Notes: generated by a model not told the origin, from the sequence alone. Positions 43,414 through 53,150 are shown, numbered from the stretch's first letter. The stretch: DNA of 64,000 nucleotides from Clostridium rhizosphaerae (GCF_016765585.1 NZ_JAESWC010000002.1:868001-932000); one strand, 5' to 3'. Numbers and translations: made by a program.

Positions 43414-43464
43414 TATATCATTTATTGATATATCATTAAATATAATATATCAATAAATGATATA
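43414..43464. promoter_or_regulatory. PadR operator
   Basis: Two perfect 19-base arms, TATATCATTTATTGATATA (43414-43432) and its complement (43446-43464), separated by 13 bases. Each arm itself holds ATATCA/TGATAT half-sites. Immediately upstream of padR. Confidence 0.72.
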
Positions 43465-43497
43465 GTTGTCAATTGCTTTTTTACACAATTAACCATT

Positions 43498-43594
43498 GGG
43501 TTTTATTTGTGAAACTTAACTTATACATGTCTCAAAATAGTGATTCTTCAACACTTTTTGAGCATGTATAAGTTATTAGTTGAACTTAAAACCC
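43498..43594. repeat. 97-bp interrupted palindrome
   Basis: Outer arms GGGTTTTA/TAAAACCC, middle arms ACTTATACATG/CATGTATAAGT, inner CTCAAAATAGTG/CACTTTTTGAG. Too long and too regular for a simple terminator; a miniature-element remnant is possible. Confidence 0.6.
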
Positions 43595-43602
43595 TATAGC
43601 AT

Positions 43603-43630
43603 AAAAAAAGCAGGCCCAGATGAACCTGCT
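43603..43630 (-). terminator. Terminator of the S41 peptidase gene
   Basis: Minus strand AGCAGGTTCATCTGGGCCTGCT then TTTTTTT, 33 bases after the stop. Confidence 0.8.
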
Positions 43631-43662
43631 GTATGCATATATTTATTTCAAAAGGACTTATC

Positions 43663-45399
43663 CTACTTTTTAATAAGCTCTATGGCCTTTTCCACAAGCT
43701 CATCTCTTCCCGCTTTTATCCCATTTATTGTAGGTTTCACGTAAATATCAGGCTTTACACCTACCCTTTGAGTTTCCGATTTATCAGGATAATAGACTCC
43801 AATTCCTGAGAAAACTGTGCTTATACCTCCAGGAAGGCTGAATGTAACTATGTTGCCATCTGCACCAGCTGAGTCGCTTCCAATGACCTGTGCATTAGGT
43901 GCCTTTCTTAAAGCCATTGTGGTGAATTCTGCCTGACTTTGGCTGTATTCATTGATGATTATAATAACTTTTCCTTTATAAAAATCCGAATTATTCTCTC
44001 CAACCTCCAGGTTATCCGAATATATAAATTCTCCGGGCACAGAAGGATTTGCTACAGCTACCTTTGCAAAGGCAGACTTTTGAGGCATAAGATAACGCCC
44101 TAGAGTATACATTATGGGATCCGACGGATAATTTCTTAAATCTACAATGAGTCCTTTTGTATCCTTAAACTCACTCATAATTTTGTCTATCTCACCTTTT
44201 GCCAGTGCACCAGGATTTATATATCCTATATTTCCTTCCACAAGCCTGTGGGACTGATCTGTTCCTGAAAACATATTTGTTAAGCTGTAGCACGTAACAT
44301 TTTCTCTTATCTCCTTACCGTTTCTCTCTAAAGTAAGATTTAAACTACCCTCGTTTGTACTAAACAAATAAACAAACAAATCTTTTACAATCTCCCTGTC
44401 ATTGGAGGTTGATTTATATTTAGCTTTTTCTTTTATGACATCAAATATATCTTTGTCATTGATTTTTGATACAATATCTCCTTTTTGCACCTTGCAGCCT
44501 GCAGAATACTTTTCTATTATTTCTGTTATAACAACCTTATCTTCAATTAATTGAAACTTTACAGGCACCGCGTTAAATCCAAAGTATCTATAAAGCTCGT
44601 TTCTTTTATCCGTAACATTAACGTGTGAATCATGGATTTTAGTTGTCAATTCAGAAACAGCAAGCTTATAGGATAAGGAATCCTTAGTTTCAATAAACTT
44701 AGGTATAAATTCTGCCAAAACTTTATTCCAGTCTTCACTAATTACCTCCCTATAAGGATAATAGTACTCAATTATATTCCAATATCTAAACAGACTGAGC
44801 AGCTTATATCCTTCATCATCATAAGTCATGTTAGGGTAAGACTTTTCATTTTTAAAGCTTGCATAGGGTGAATCTTTATCAAAGCTGACATATCCTTTAT
44901 TTCTCTCAGAAATATATGTCTTTGATAGCCTAATTAATAAATCGCTTAAATCCTTACTGACATAATTACTGTCTTTAATCCACTCTATATCCGGAGCCAG
45001 CATAATATCTTTGCTGCTGCTTTCAGAGCCTTCTTTTACTTCTCCAAGCTTACTAATCCAGCTGTATAAAATCTTATCAGTTTCTTCTGAGTCCTTTGCT
45101 TCCATAACTTCCGGTATAACTTTAAATAATTCAAAATCCCAATTTACAGAGGAATCTATAACTTTGGGATGATAATATTTAACAAAGCCCCATACTTTGC
45201 ACAGCTTGCTTAAATCTCTAATCTGATTATCATTTATGCTCTCAATTTTAATACCGCTTTTCTTATGGAAAATATCCTCGAAAGCCCCTTCACTTTTTGC
45301 CCTAAAGAAGCTTACTAATACAAAGAAGGCAATTATACTAATTAATAAGATTCTTTTAATCCACACACTTTTTCGATTTTCTTTTATTTGTCCCCCCAT
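43663..45399 (-). CDS. S41-family (C-terminal processing/tricorn-like) peptidase
   Basis: A 578-residue protein with one N-terminal membrane anchor (IKRILLISIIAFFVLVSFF). A 200-residue tricorn-C1-like helical part follows (LCKVWGFVKYYHP, LLSLFRYWNIIEYYYPY), then a PDZ domain (VQKGDIVSKINDKDI) and the S41 protease core. The nucleophile region is NEYSQSQAEFTT, matching the S-x-(A/E) serine loop of the family, and the final block is GVKPDIYVKP. It would cleave exported polypeptides at the cell surface. A serpin lipoprotein gene lies 94 bases upstream in the same direction, raising the possibility of a protease/inhibitor pair. Confidence 0.82.
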   Translation of the reverse strand: MGGQIKENRKSVWIKRILLISIIAFFVLVSFFRAKSEGAFEDIFHKKSGIKIESINDNQIRDLSKLCKVWGFVKYYHPKVIDSSVNWDFELFKVIPEVMEAKDSEETDKILYSWISKLGEVKEGSESSSKDIMLAPDIEWIKDSNYVSKDLSDLLIRLSKTYISERNKGYVSFDKDSPYASFKNEKSYPNMTYDDEGYKLLSLFRYWNIIEYYYPYREVISEDWNKVLAEFIPKFIETKDSLSYKLAVSELTTKIHDSHVNVTDKRNELYRYFGFNAVPVKFQLIEDKVVITEIIEKYSAGCKVQKGDIVSKINDKDIFDVIKEKAKYKSTSNDREIVKDLFVYLFSTNEGSLNLTLERNGKEIRENVTCYSLTNMFSGTDQSHRLVEGNIGYINPGALAKGEIDKIMSEFKDTKGLIVDLRNYPSDPIMYTLGRYLMPQKSAFAKVAVANPSVPGEFIYSDNLEVGENNSDFYKGKVIIIINEYSQSQAEFTTMALRKAPNAQVIGSDSAGADGNIVTFSLPGGISTVFSGIGVYYPDKSETQRVGVKPDIYVKPTINGIKAGRDELVEKAIELIKK

Positions 45400-45493
45400 A
45401 TTCGTTTTTATCCTCCAAATTTATTTGTAACAATAAATCCTAATAAGATATATGATTTATCAGTCTCGCATTTATAATGTTTTGGTGTATATT

Positions 45494-46822
45494 TTATTTT
45501 TCCTTTGGATTATTAACTATCCCAACAAACAAAATATTATCGCGATTAACTTTTATAGCAAAGATAAACGGTCTGTTTAAAATCATTTCTGCTTTTTCTG
45601 GCTTTGGAGCAGCTGAGCCGGCATAATCTATTTGCGTAAATGCAGCAGCCTCTACCCCTTTTTCGTCAATGGCTATATGGCTTTCCTGCTTTATATTGGA
45701 AATAAAGGCTTTCCCCTCTGTAATTCCTGAGAAGTCTGCATTATCTTTAAAAGCCTCTTTTATTCCAAGGTTGTTTAAAGCTTCTTTAAGATCAAGACTG
45801 CTTCCATAGGAAAACTTCGGTATTTGAAAAATTACCTTTCCATTAACATTGCTTTGTTCATCAAAGAGCTTTGCCGCTTTTTCAGGTGACTGCAGCAGGC
45901 TGTCTATACTTACACCCTTGTCAGGCAGAATAAAAAGCAGGCTCCCATTGTTTTTTAAACTTAAAGCTGAGCTTGTAAAGCCCTCTCCTCTAGTAAAACT
46001 ATGAGTTGCATAGGTACTGTTCATAAAATCGCATTTAAGCTCTTGTCCATTCTTTAAATAAAAGGTATCTGTTTTAGTTGCTTTATCATCGAATTTATCC
46101 ATCCATTGATCCTTGTAATAAATAGTGTTTAGAATGGACATAATCTGATTCTTGTCCAAGCTTATTTTTGGTGAAATAACACCATTTGTATTTTTAGAAA
46201 TCCAATCCTCCATAAGTTTAGAGGAAGTTTTATCTTCAAAATCAAGGTTGTATACGGATGAATAAAAATCTTTTACTGCTGTGTCTAAAAAACTTTTCTT
46301 AAATTTCTTGTCTTTATCAAGCCACACTGAATTTGCTATTTTAATCTTTCCTATTTCATTATCAGAATATAAAAGTCTAAAAAGCTTTGAATTTTCATTA
46401 CTGATATAATCAGCTTTATTGTTTTCCGCTCCAAGCACTGAAAAAATTTCCTTTTGAGTACTTCCTCCTGCTCCTGTGCCTGCAAGTGAGAGAGCCATAT
46501 AAAGACTTACAGGTGAATAAGTAATGTTATTTGTCTTATTCTTCAATATTTCAGAAGTTGATTTATAGGTAAAATCTTTTAGTGCATTTGAAAAACTGTC
46601 TTCAAGTTTGTTGTCTTTCATAACTGAAATACGTCCATCATAATCATCGAAAGCCATACTTTTAGGATACATAGGGTTTTCTGCAACAGAATATTTCTGA
46701 GCAGTATCTGTTGTATCTGGTTTACTTGATATATCTGTTGTATTGGTTGTTTTTGCTCTACCACAGCCAGCAATTCCGCTAAAAAGCATAAATACTGAAA
46801 CTAGAGCTGCTAATTTTCTCAT
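45494..46822 (-). CDS. Serpin-family lipoprotein
   Basis: A 442-residue serpin, a suicide inhibitor of serine or cysteine proteases, with lipobox SGIAGC (C20) anchoring it outside. Family blocks: NITYSPVSLYMALSLAGTGAGGSTQKE, NSVWLDKDKKF, NTIYYKDQWMDKF, and the C-terminal NRPFIFAIKVN...ILFVGIVNNP. The hinge EKGVEAAAF (residues 387-395) keeps the small residues needed for loop insertion, so it is likely inhibitory. The scissile bond lies in TQIDYAGSAAPKP but the exact P1 is uncertain. Bacterial serpins are rare and mostly in Clostridia-like thermophiles and gut anaerobes. GAAGGGGATGG precedes the ATG. Confidence 0.9.
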   Translation of the reverse strand: MRKLAALVSVFMLFSGIAGCGRAKTTNTTDISSKPDTTDTAQKYSVAENPMYPKSMAFDDYDGRISVMKDNKLEDSFSNALKDFTYKSTSEILKNKTNNITYSPVSLYMALSLAGTGAGGSTQKEIFSVLGAENNKADYISNENSKLFRLLYSDNEIGKIKIANSVWLDKDKKFKKSFLDTAVKDFYSSVYNLDFEDKTSSKLMEDWISKNTNGVISPKISLDKNQIMSILNTIYYKDQWMDKFDDKATKTDTFYLKNGQELKCDFMNSTYATHSFTRGEGFTSSALSLKNNGSLLFILPDKGVSIDSLLQSPEKAAKLFDEQSNVNGKVIFQIPKFSYGSSLDLKEALNNLGIKEAFKDNADFSGITEGKAFISNIKQESHIAIDEKGVEAAAFTQIDYAGSAAPKPEKAEMILNRPFIFAIKVNRDNILFVGIVNNPKEK

Positions 46823-47147
46823 ATTTCCATCCCCTTCACATCATAAAATATAATATATTGTAAACTTTACAATTATTGTTATGAGTCTATTTATATTATA
46901 TTTCTAACACCAAAGATTTACAATTAAAAAGTAAAAAGCCAGGCAGACCTAGAAACTCTAGAATCTGCCCGACCTTTTGTGTTACATAAATAGAAAACTT
47001 ATACAAATTATTTTCTAACTATATAGAAAGTAATAATCTAATTACATTGAGCTGTCCCATAAGTCCTTGAAGATTGGACATTTTAGGACAGCTCAATGTA
47101 AAGATTATTAATACTTTCTATATAGCTTTACTGCGCTTTGAACAACG
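46823..47147. other. Intergenic stretch with two hairpin structures
   Basis: Holds a terminator-like hairpin near 46933-46977 (GGCAGA/TCTGCC) and a 107-base near-perfect palindrome at 47019-47125. No gene seen. Confidence 0.65.
47019..47125. repeat. 107-bp near-perfect palindrome
   Basis: Arms of about 43 bases: CTATATAGAAAGTAATAATC continuing TAATTACATTGAGCTGTCC on the left, and its near-complement on the right ending CTATATAG. Only small indels differ. A nested GTCC/GGAC stem sits at the centre. The right end is 22 bases from the aldolase stop. Could be a MITE or an oversized terminator. Confidence 0.7.
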
Positions 47148-47795
47148 TTATTTTCCAAAAGCTGCTGCCCAATCTGCCTTGAATTTTGCAAGGCCTTGAT
47201 CTGTTAGAGGATGCTTTAGCATTTGCATAACTAAGCTGTAAGGAATAGTTGCTATATCTGCTCCTGCCTTAGCTGCTTCAATAACGTGAATTGGGTTTCT
47301 TACGCTTGCTGCAATTATTTGTGTATTTATTCCGTGAATAGCAAATATATCTGCAATTGTTCTGACTAAATCCATTCCATCCATTGAAATATCATCTAGT
47401 CTGCCTAAAAATGGGCTTACATAAGTTGCTCCTGCATTAGCTGCAAGTAAAGCTTGTGGCGCCGAAAAAATCAAAGTTACATTTGTCTTAATTCCTTCTT
47501 TGGATAGAACCTTACATGCTTTAAGTCCTTCGCCTGTCATTGGAATTTTTACGATCATATTTTTATGAATTTTAGCGATTTCTCTTCCTTCTTTTATCAT
47601 TCCTTGAGCATCTTCGCTTATAACTTCTCCGCTTATTGGTCCGTCTACTATTTGAGTAATTTCGTTTAGAACTTCATTAAAGTCTCTTCCTTCTTTTGCA
47701 ACTAGGGAAGGATTTGTAGTAACCCCGCATATTACCCCCATTTCATTAGCTTCTCTTATATGTTCTATATTAGCTGTATCTAGAAAAAATCTCAT
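47148..47795 (-). CDS. fsa: Fructose-6-phosphate aldolase / transaldolase-like protein
   Basis: A 215-residue TalC/MipB-type enzyme. Typical N-terminus [29 protein letters not shown], Schiff-base lysine in [11 protein letters not shown] (K83), [15 protein letters not shown] and [15 protein letters not shown]. The short length (about 215) is that of FSA and the short transaldolases, against about 315 for classical transaldolase. It lies at the end of the nucleoside cluster, where it could help use the pentose carbon. AAGGAAGGTAAAAAA precedes the ATG. The true activity (transaldolase or aldolase) cannot be told from sequence. Confidence 0.9.
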   Translation of the reverse strand: MRFFLDTANIEHIREANEMGVICGVTTNPSLVAKEGRDFNEVLNEITQIVDGPISGEVISEDAQGMIKEGREIAKIHKNMIVKIPMTGEGLKACKVLSKEGIKTNVTLIFSAPQALLAANAGATYVSPFLGRLDDISMDGMDLVRTIADIFAIHGINTQIIAASVRNPIHVIEAAKAGADIATIPYSLVMQMLKHPLTDQGLAKFKADWAAAFGK

Positions 47796-48089
47796 TTTTT
47801 TACCTTCCTTTCTTTATTTAATTACAAAACTTATATCTAATACCATTTTAATACTCATATGCGCTCTATTCAATATGCAGTATTAACAAGAAATTCAGCT
47901 ATAAGCTGAATTTCCCCCATCATTCTTAATTCTACATTAATTAACGTGATCCATAAGCTCCATAAGGAGTCCATTTACCAAATATAACTGCTGCTAAATC
48001 TATAATAACAGTAATATCTACATTTAAAGCTTTTAATATACTGTTTGTTACGTCTTCTCCAAAATTAACTATAAAGTTAGATAAATAAA

Positions 48090-48800
48090 TTATTCTGCTA
48101 TTTCAAGTGCAATTTCCATCATGTCTGTAAAACTTAGCTGTCTCTCTTCAGCTGAAAGCGATTCACCAGTTATAAGGCTGTCTGAAATTGTAAGTAAGCA
48201 TAATGCACTTTTCTTAGCTTGTGCAGCATTCATGTAAAGTGCAGCCGCTTCCATTTCTACCGCTAAGATTCCCATGCTTATCCACTTTTCTGTTGCAGTT
48301 TGATCTGCACAGTAGAAAGTGTCAGAGGATAATATGTTTCCTACTACAGCGTTTATATTTTTCTCTTTTGCTACCGCAGCTGCAGCGCTTGCTAAATCAA
48401 AGCTTGCAATTGGTGCAAAGGTTCCAGGTAGGCAATACTGCGCAGCATAGTTTGAATTTGTAGATGCTCCTAAAGCGATAACAACATCACGTACCTTGAC
48501 ATTTTCATTCATGCTTCCTGCAGTTCCAATACGGATAATATTATCTACACCGTAAAAATTAAATAATTCATAGGAATAGATACCGATAGATGGCATTCCC
48601 ATTCCGCCGCCCATTACAGAGATGCGTTTTCCTCTGTAGGTTCCTGTATATCCAAACATGTTTCTTACTGAATTAAACTGAACCACGTCTTCTAGAAAAG
48701 TTTCTGCAATAAATTTTGCTCTCAGTGGGTCTCCCGGCATTAATACTGTTTTTGCTATTTCTCCTGCTTTAGCTCCAATGTGTGGAGTTGGTGTACTCAT
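48090..48800 (-). CDS. deoD: Purine-nucleoside phosphorylase
   Basis: A 236-residue hexameric-type PNP. It begins STPTPHIGAKAGEIAKTVLMPGDPLRAKFIAE and has VMGGGMGMPSIGIYSYELF, RIGTAGS (phosphate site) and VEMEAAALY (ribose/base site). It splits purine ribo- and deoxyribonucleosides into base and sugar-1-phosphate, which the deoB product upstream can convert to sugar-5-phosphate. It follows a strong terminator, so it may have its own promoter in 48801-48936 or depend on read-through. AAAAGGAGGAATTTACA precedes the ATG. Confidence 0.95.
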   Translation of the reverse strand: MSTPTPHIGAKAGEIAKTVLMPGDPLRAKFIAETFLEDVVQFNSVRNMFGYTGTYRGKRISVMGGGMGMPSIGIYSYELFNFYGVDNIIRIGTAGSMNENVKVRDVVIALGASTNSNYAAQYCLPGTFAPIASFDLASAAAAVAKEKNINAVVGNILSSDTFYCADQTATEKWISMGILAVEMEAAALYMNAAQAKKSALCLLTISDSLITGESLSAEERQLSFTDMMEIALEIAE

Positions 48801-48936
48801 TGTAAATTCCTCCTTTTAGTCGGAAGCACTGAGCAATTAAAGATTGCTCGCTCCCGCTTGCTAATTGCTCGTTAAAGTCCATTTAGGGCTTTAACCTCCT
48901 TAATGTCTATATATTAATCATGGAACAATGCTGAAT

Positions 48937-49016
48937 AAAATGCCTAAACTTAGCGTGTTATTTGCAACGAAGGTTTCCTAGGGTGCAAATAACACGCGGT
49001 AGGTTTAAGGCATTTT
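48937..49016 (-). terminator. Large hairpin between the YczE-like gene and deoD
   Basis: AAAATGCCTAAAC...GCGTGTTATTTGCA with complementary TGCAAATAACACGC...GGTTTAAGGCATTTT, about 30 paired bases around a 17-base loop. It splits the nucleoside cluster into two transcription parts. Confidence 0.7.
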
Positions 49017-49036
49017 AGGCAGCCTTAATTCCATAG

Positions 49037-49711
49037 TTAAGCAGCTAATTTGCTTAAATTAATTTTTTTAAGAACTGTTTTGTCAAAAGTCTCTGATACC
49101 TTTTGTATAATAGGTCCAGCTATAAGGGCCGCAATAACTGTAACAGCTCCTACTTTTCCTCCAAAGGAAAATCCTACAGCCAAAGATATAATATCGCACA
49201 TTACTTTTGCTACTTTATATTGGCGTCTCATTTTATCTCTGACAATCATAGTTACGCCTGTAACCGGATCCATTCCAATATTCATTGCTATAAAGATGCC
49301 AACACCTAAAAACAACATTGTACACCCAAGAAAAGAAGTTAATATTCTTCCTCCCATTGTTCCCGGAATATTAAGTACATCATGAAGCTTAAATCCTAAA
49401 CTTATGAAGTTTCCAAGCGGCAGTGCATAAATAAATGTTCCTATATTTATATATTTGCGATTAAAGATAAGTACTATGGCAAGAAAAACTACGTTTACCA
49501 TGTTCGTTACCAGTCCAAGCTTCTCTATTGGAAAGCCGAGTATACTGCGGACTCCATCATATAAAACTGCAACAGGGTCGTTTCCTAGCCTTCCGGCTGA
49601 ATTAAATGCCAGCCCAAAACCTACTAGGATAACTCCTGCTAATGCTATGGGCAGCTTCCTTAGCAGAGTTTCATAGGATTTGTTTTTAAACTTACTAATT
49701 GTGTTGTCCAT
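49037..49711 (-). CDS. YczE/YyaS-like membrane protein
   Basis: A 224-residue protein with five to six hydrophobic segments: LPIALAGVILVGFGLAFNSAG, AVLYDGV, VFLAIVLIF, GTFIYALPLGNFI, GCTMLFLGVGIFIAMNIGMDPVTG. The NxxGxDPVT and G-DPVAVLYDG sequences are typical of the YczE/YitT-like DUF family. Placed between deoB and deoD-side genes in the same direction; a role in nucleoside or precursor transport is an inference from position only. A run of AAAGG precedes the ATG. Confidence 0.8.
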   Translation of the reverse strand: MDNTISKFKNKSYETLLRKLPIALAGVILVGFGLAFNSAGRLGNDPVAVLYDGVRSILGFPIEKLGLVTNMVNVVFLAIVLIFNRKYINIGTFIYALPLGNFISLGFKLHDVLNIPGTMGGRILTSFLGCTMLFLGVGIFIAMNIGMDPVTGVTMIVRDKMRRQYKVAKVMCDIISLAVGFSFGGKVGAVTVIAALIAGPIIQKVSETFDKTVLKKINLSKLAA

Positions 49712-49735
49712 TATCTATACCTTTCTACTCACTTA

Positions 49736-50926
49736 TTAAACAAGCTTTTCTAATACTGATTCACCAATTGTATTTTCAGGCATTTCAATACTAAAATTAT
49801 CTGATATAGTAGCCCCAATAGCTGCAAAGCAATTACTTGTTTCCATCAGTCCATTTTGAGTCATGGATGGTGAATATGCTAAGAAAGGAACAAATTCTCT
49901 TGTATGGTCAGTACCTGTATAAGTCGGATCATTTCCATGGTCTGCAGTAATTATGAGCAAATCATCTTCCTTTAACTTATCTAGTACTTTACCTAAATTT
50001 ACATCAAATTTTTCTAACTCTTCAGCATAGCCTATAGGATTTCTTCTATGTCCCCATAGAGCATCAAAATCAACTAAGTTAACAAAACATAGTCCTTTAA
50101 AATCTTTATCCATTATCTCCAAGGTTTGTTCCATACCATGAACAGAACTCTTTGATTTATAACTTTCAGTTATACCTTCACCGTCGTATATGTCCCTTAT
50201 CTTTCCAACAGATATTACATCAAAGCCATTGTCTTTTAGTGCAGTTAGAGTAGTTTGTCCGTATGGCTTTAAGGCATAATCGTGTCTATTACTTGTACGC
50301 TTAAACTCACCCTTCTTTGCTCCTAAATATGGTCTTGCTATAACTCTTCCAACCTTCCATTCATCTTTGAAGGTTAATTCTCTTGCAATCTCGCAGCAGC
50401 GATAAAGTTCTTCAAGGCCGAAAGTTTCTTCATGTCCGCATATCTGAAGCACTGAATCTGCTGAAGTATATACAATCATGTCTCCAGTTTTCATTTGGTG
50501 TTCGCCGAATTCATCTAAAATCTCTGTACCGCTGGCACTCTTGTTTCCTACTATGCCATGCCCGGTTCTCTTCTTTAGTTCCTCCAAAAGTTCATCTGGA
50601 AAGCCTGTTTCTGTAAAAGTTTGAAATGGAGTTTCAATCTTTAAGCCCATCATTTCCCAATGACCAGTCATTGTATCCTTACCTACACTTGCTTCTTTCA
50701 TTTTCATAAAATGCGCTAAAGGTTTTTCTACTGCCTCTACATGCTTTATTGGATGCAGATTAGCTAATCCTACTCTTTGAAGGTTAGGAATTTTAAAGCT
50801 TTCTACTGATTCTGAAATATGTCCTAGAGTATCTACTCCTATATCTCCATATTCTTTTGAATCATTCATTTCTCCCACTCCAAGGGAATCTATTACTATT
50901 GTAAAAATTCTTTTATATTTCTTCAT
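49736..50926 (-). CDS. deoB: Phosphopentomutase
   Basis: A 396-residue alkaline-phosphatase-superfamily enzyme that interconverts (deoxy)ribose-1-phosphate and -5-phosphate. Metal sites: [13 protein letters not shown] at the N-terminus, [13 protein letters not shown] with the catalytic threonine, [14 protein letters not shown], and [33 protein letters not shown] precedes the ATG. It lies 40 bases after the udp-like gene and 25 bases before the YczE-like gene. It joins the phosphorylases to central metabolism. Confidence 0.95.
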   Translation of the reverse strand: MKKYKRIFTIVIDSLGVGEMNDSKEYGDIGVDTLGHISESVESFKIPNLQRVGLANLHPIKHVEAVEKPLAHFMKMKEASVGKDTMTGHWEMMGLKIETPFQTFTETGFPDELLEELKKRTGHGIVGNKSASGTEILDEFGEHQMKTGDMIVYTSADSVLQICGHEETFGLEELYRCCEIARELTFKDEWKVGRVIARPYLGAKKGEFKRTSNRHDYALKPYGQTTLTALKDNGFDVISVGKIRDIYDGEGITESYKSKSSVHGMEQTLEIMDKDFKGLCFVNLVDFDALWGHRRNPIGYAEELEKFDVNLGKVLDKLKEDDLLIITADHGNDPTYTGTDHTREFVPFLAYSPSMTQNGLMETSNCFAAIGATISDNFSIEMPENTIGESVLEKLV

Positions 50927-50965
50927 TCTTACTCTCCTTTAAATTCTTGCCATTATATTAACCAA

Positions 50966-51739
50966 CTATTTCCTGTCATTTTTTATCAAATTTCTAATTG
51001 CTTGTACTGCAACTTCTATTGCTGTTTCAGTATCATGCACTTGTATATTTTCTAGTCCCGCTTTTTCACGTTCCTGATTAGCAACTACTAAAAATACTGA
51101 TCCAACTCTTACCTTTAAATAGCTTCCTACTACAAATAAAGCAGCTGACTCCATTTCAGAAGCAAGTGTTCCTAATCTCAGCCATGCATTCCACTTATCC
51201 ATTAATTCATAGCTTACTGGTTTTATTTCTGGAGAGTGCTGTCCATAAAAGGAATCTTTGCATTGAACTACGCCAACATGATAATTCTTATTTAAAGTTT
51301 TGCAGGAATCTACTAATGAGTTTGCTACTTCAAAGTTTGCTACTGCTGGGAATTCTATTGGTGCATATTCCTTGCTTGTACCTTCCATTCTAATAGCCCC
51401 CGTAGCTACAACTACATCTCCGCCTTTAACATCTATATCCATTCCGCCGCATGTGCCTACTCTGATGAAAGTATCCGCTCCGCAATTAACCAGTTCTTCT
51501 AGGGCTATTGAAGCTGACGGTCCGCCTATTCCTGTAGATGTAACACTTACTTTAACCCCATCTAAATACCCGGTATATGTAACATATTCTCTACTGTCTG
51601 CAATTAACTTTGGATCGTCAAAGTGTGCTGCTATCTTTTCACATCTCTTTGGATCTCCTGGAAGTATAACGTACTTTCCTACTGCCCCTTCTCCCACATT
51701 AATATGATATTGTTTTCCTGAACCTTGTGAATAAATCAT
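50966..51739 (-). CDS. udp: Uridine phosphorylase-type nucleoside phosphorylase
   Basis: The 257-residue enzyme starts [18 protein letters not shown]. It has [46 protein letters not shown] (phosphate site), and [11 protein letters not shown] (sugar/base site). Phosphorolysis of uridine or a related nucleoside feeds ribose-1-phosphate to deoB. The ATG at 51739 follows GGAGGGGATAAT and is preferred to the upstream 51763. First gene of the cluster and divergent from a GntR regulator. Confidence 0.9.
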   Translation of the reverse strand: MIYSQGSGKQYHINVGEGAVGKYVILPGDPKRCEKIAAHFDDPKLIADSREYVTYTGYLDGVKVSVTSTGIGGPSASIALEELVNCGADTFIRVGTCGGMDIDVKGGDVVVATGAIRMEGTSKEYAPIEFPAVANFEVANSLVDSCKTLNKNYHVGVVQCKDSFYGQHSPEIKPVSYELMDKWNAWLRLGTLASEMESAALFVVGSYLKVRVGSVFLVVANQEREKAGLENIQVHDTETAIEVAVQAIRNLIKNDRK

Positions 51740-52154
51740 ATTATCCCCTCCATAAATTCTCATTTAAATTCTTTTCATTATACGTTTACATATCTAGCAT
51801 AAAAACAGACATCTTTTTAACTTGTCCGTTAACTTGTATTATTGTCTGTACAAAAGTTTATCATGCCTATAATTCTCTGTCAAGTTTTTTCAGCCTATTT
51901 CAGCCTATTTTAGTCGTATTTTGCCCTTTGAGACTCGCTTTTAATTTAAAGCATTTCATTGCTGCAAAAAGCCGCTAAACCTATAATTTAAACAAGCATT
52001 TTTATAGCTGCTATGAAGCTATATTTAGTATTTTATTGTCTAACTTCAAAATTACAGCTATAATTAGTATTAGCAAAATTTTTATTGAATATTAGCGATT
52101 TACTCGATATACTTGTCTAGATAAACCTATACATACCAGAAAGGTGTTATTTTT
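51740..52154. promoter_or_regulatory. Divergent control region of the nucleoside operon and gntR
   Basis: About 415 bases without a gene. Several ACTTGT half-sites occur: ACTTGTCCGTTAACTTGTA (51819-51837), TCTGTACAAAAGT (51845-51857) and ACTTGTCTAGATAAAC just before gntR. ACTTGTA...TACAAAAGT forms an inverted repeat and is a candidate GntR operator. A direct repeat TTTCAGCCTATTT occurs twice near 51889. Confidence 0.4.
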
Positions 52155-52889
52155 ATGGATAAATTTAATATCATCGAAAAAGAAAAGGAATTTAAATTTT
52201 TAACTGTGTATAATCAGCTTTTTAAAATGATAAAGGAAGGTAATTTTCCTGAAGGGAGCAGATTGCCCTCTGAGCCTGACCTATCGAAAATGCTTGGAGT
52301 CAGCAGATCAACTTTAAGGCAGGCACTTGCCCTGCTTCAGGATGACGGATTGGTTAAAAACATAAGAGGCAAAGGAAATTTTATAATAAAATCACATTCA
52401 GATAAGCCTATTGGTTTAGAAGCAATTGGGCATCCAGTATACAAATGTTCTGCTGATAAAATTGATGACGTTAAAATGCAGCTGCGCATAGAACCTTCCT
52501 CAGATTATATGAATGAAACCCTGGGGAGAAAGACTGCTGCTGTTGTTGTTATAGATAGATGGTATACATATCAAGGAAATCCTGCTGCTTACTCCTTTAC
52601 TATATTTCCAATTGAGACCATTTCAAAATTTAATATAGATTTAAATGATCATCCTAAAGTACTAGAATTCGTAGAAAAGGAAATTTACGAAATATGCAGC
52701 AATGTATTAGTTGAAGTTAAATATTCAACTGCCGGAAATATATCAGCAAAGTTTTCTCCAATTTCATCAGAAAATCAGTTTTATCTAATACAAGAAACTA
52801 TGTACGAAGACTCAGAATTTCCTATGGTTCACAACAAGCATTATTTACCGATAAAATCCAGTTCCATTGAATTTCATCAAAAAAAATAG
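52155..52889 (+). CDS. GntR-family regulator with UTRA effector domain
   Basis: A 244-residue HutC-subfamily protein. The N-terminal winged helix includes FPEGSRLPSEPDLSKMLGVSRSTLRQAL and IRGKGNFI (residues 35-82). The C-terminal UTRA ligand domain ends with YLIQETMYEDSEFPMVHNKHYLPIKS. It is divergent from the nucleoside operon and probably represses it, releasing DNA when a sugar phosphate or nucleoside binds. AAAGGTGTT precedes the ATG. Confidence 0.87.
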   Translation: MDKFNIIEKEKEFKFLTVYNQLFKMIKEGNFPEGSRLPSEPDLSKMLGVSRSTLRQALALLQDDGLVKNIRGKGNFIIKSHSDKPIGLEAIGHPVYKCSADKIDDVKMQLRIEPSSDYMNETLGRKTAAVVVIDRWYTYQGNPAAYSFTIFPIETISKFNIDLNDHPKVLEFVEKEIYEICSNVLVEVKYSTAGNISAKFSPISSENQFYLIQETMYEDSEFPMVHNKHYLPIKSSSIEFHQKK

Positions 52890-52949
52890 AACCAGGCTGT
52901 CTTTAAACACTTTAAAATCCTCAGTGTTTGAGACAGCCTGGTTTTTTGA
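52890..52949. terminator. Bidirectional terminator between gntR and the PspC gene
   Basis: AACCAGGCTGTCT.TAAACACT with AGTGTTTGAGACAGCCTGGTT and a T-run. Confidence 0.85.
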
Positions 52950-52961
52950 CCACATAAATAT

Positions 52962-53150
52962 TTAATAAGGTTTATTGGGAATTATTATTGCACATACAAT
53001 ATAAATAAGTAATCCAGTACCAAGAAGCAGTACTGATAGAGCCCATAGTATACGTATTATAGAAGCATCGAAGTCAAGATATTCTGCTAGTCCGCTGCAT
53101 ACACCTGCAATCATTCTGTTAGAATTTGATCTGTACAATTTCTTTTCCAT
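52962..53150 (-). CDS. PspC-domain small membrane protein
   Basis: A 62-residue PspC protein: KKLYRSNSNRMIAGVCSGLAEYLD then one hydrophobic helix WALSVLLLGTGLLIYIVCAII. PspC proteins sense or bind at the membrane in envelope-stress responses. It stands alone; no pspA-like gene is nearby. GGGGGTAAAAC precedes the ATG. Confidence 0.9.
   Translation of the reverse strand: MEKKLYRSNSNRMIAGVCSGLAEYLDFDASIIRILWALSVLLLGTGLLIYIVCAIIIPNKPY

Noticed and set aside
47943..48095. Leftward frame encoding a hydrophobic peptide ending FGKWTPYGAYGSR after deoD
   Set aside because: The frame has no ATG, GTG or TTG start and no ribosome binding site. It may be a gene tail or chance.
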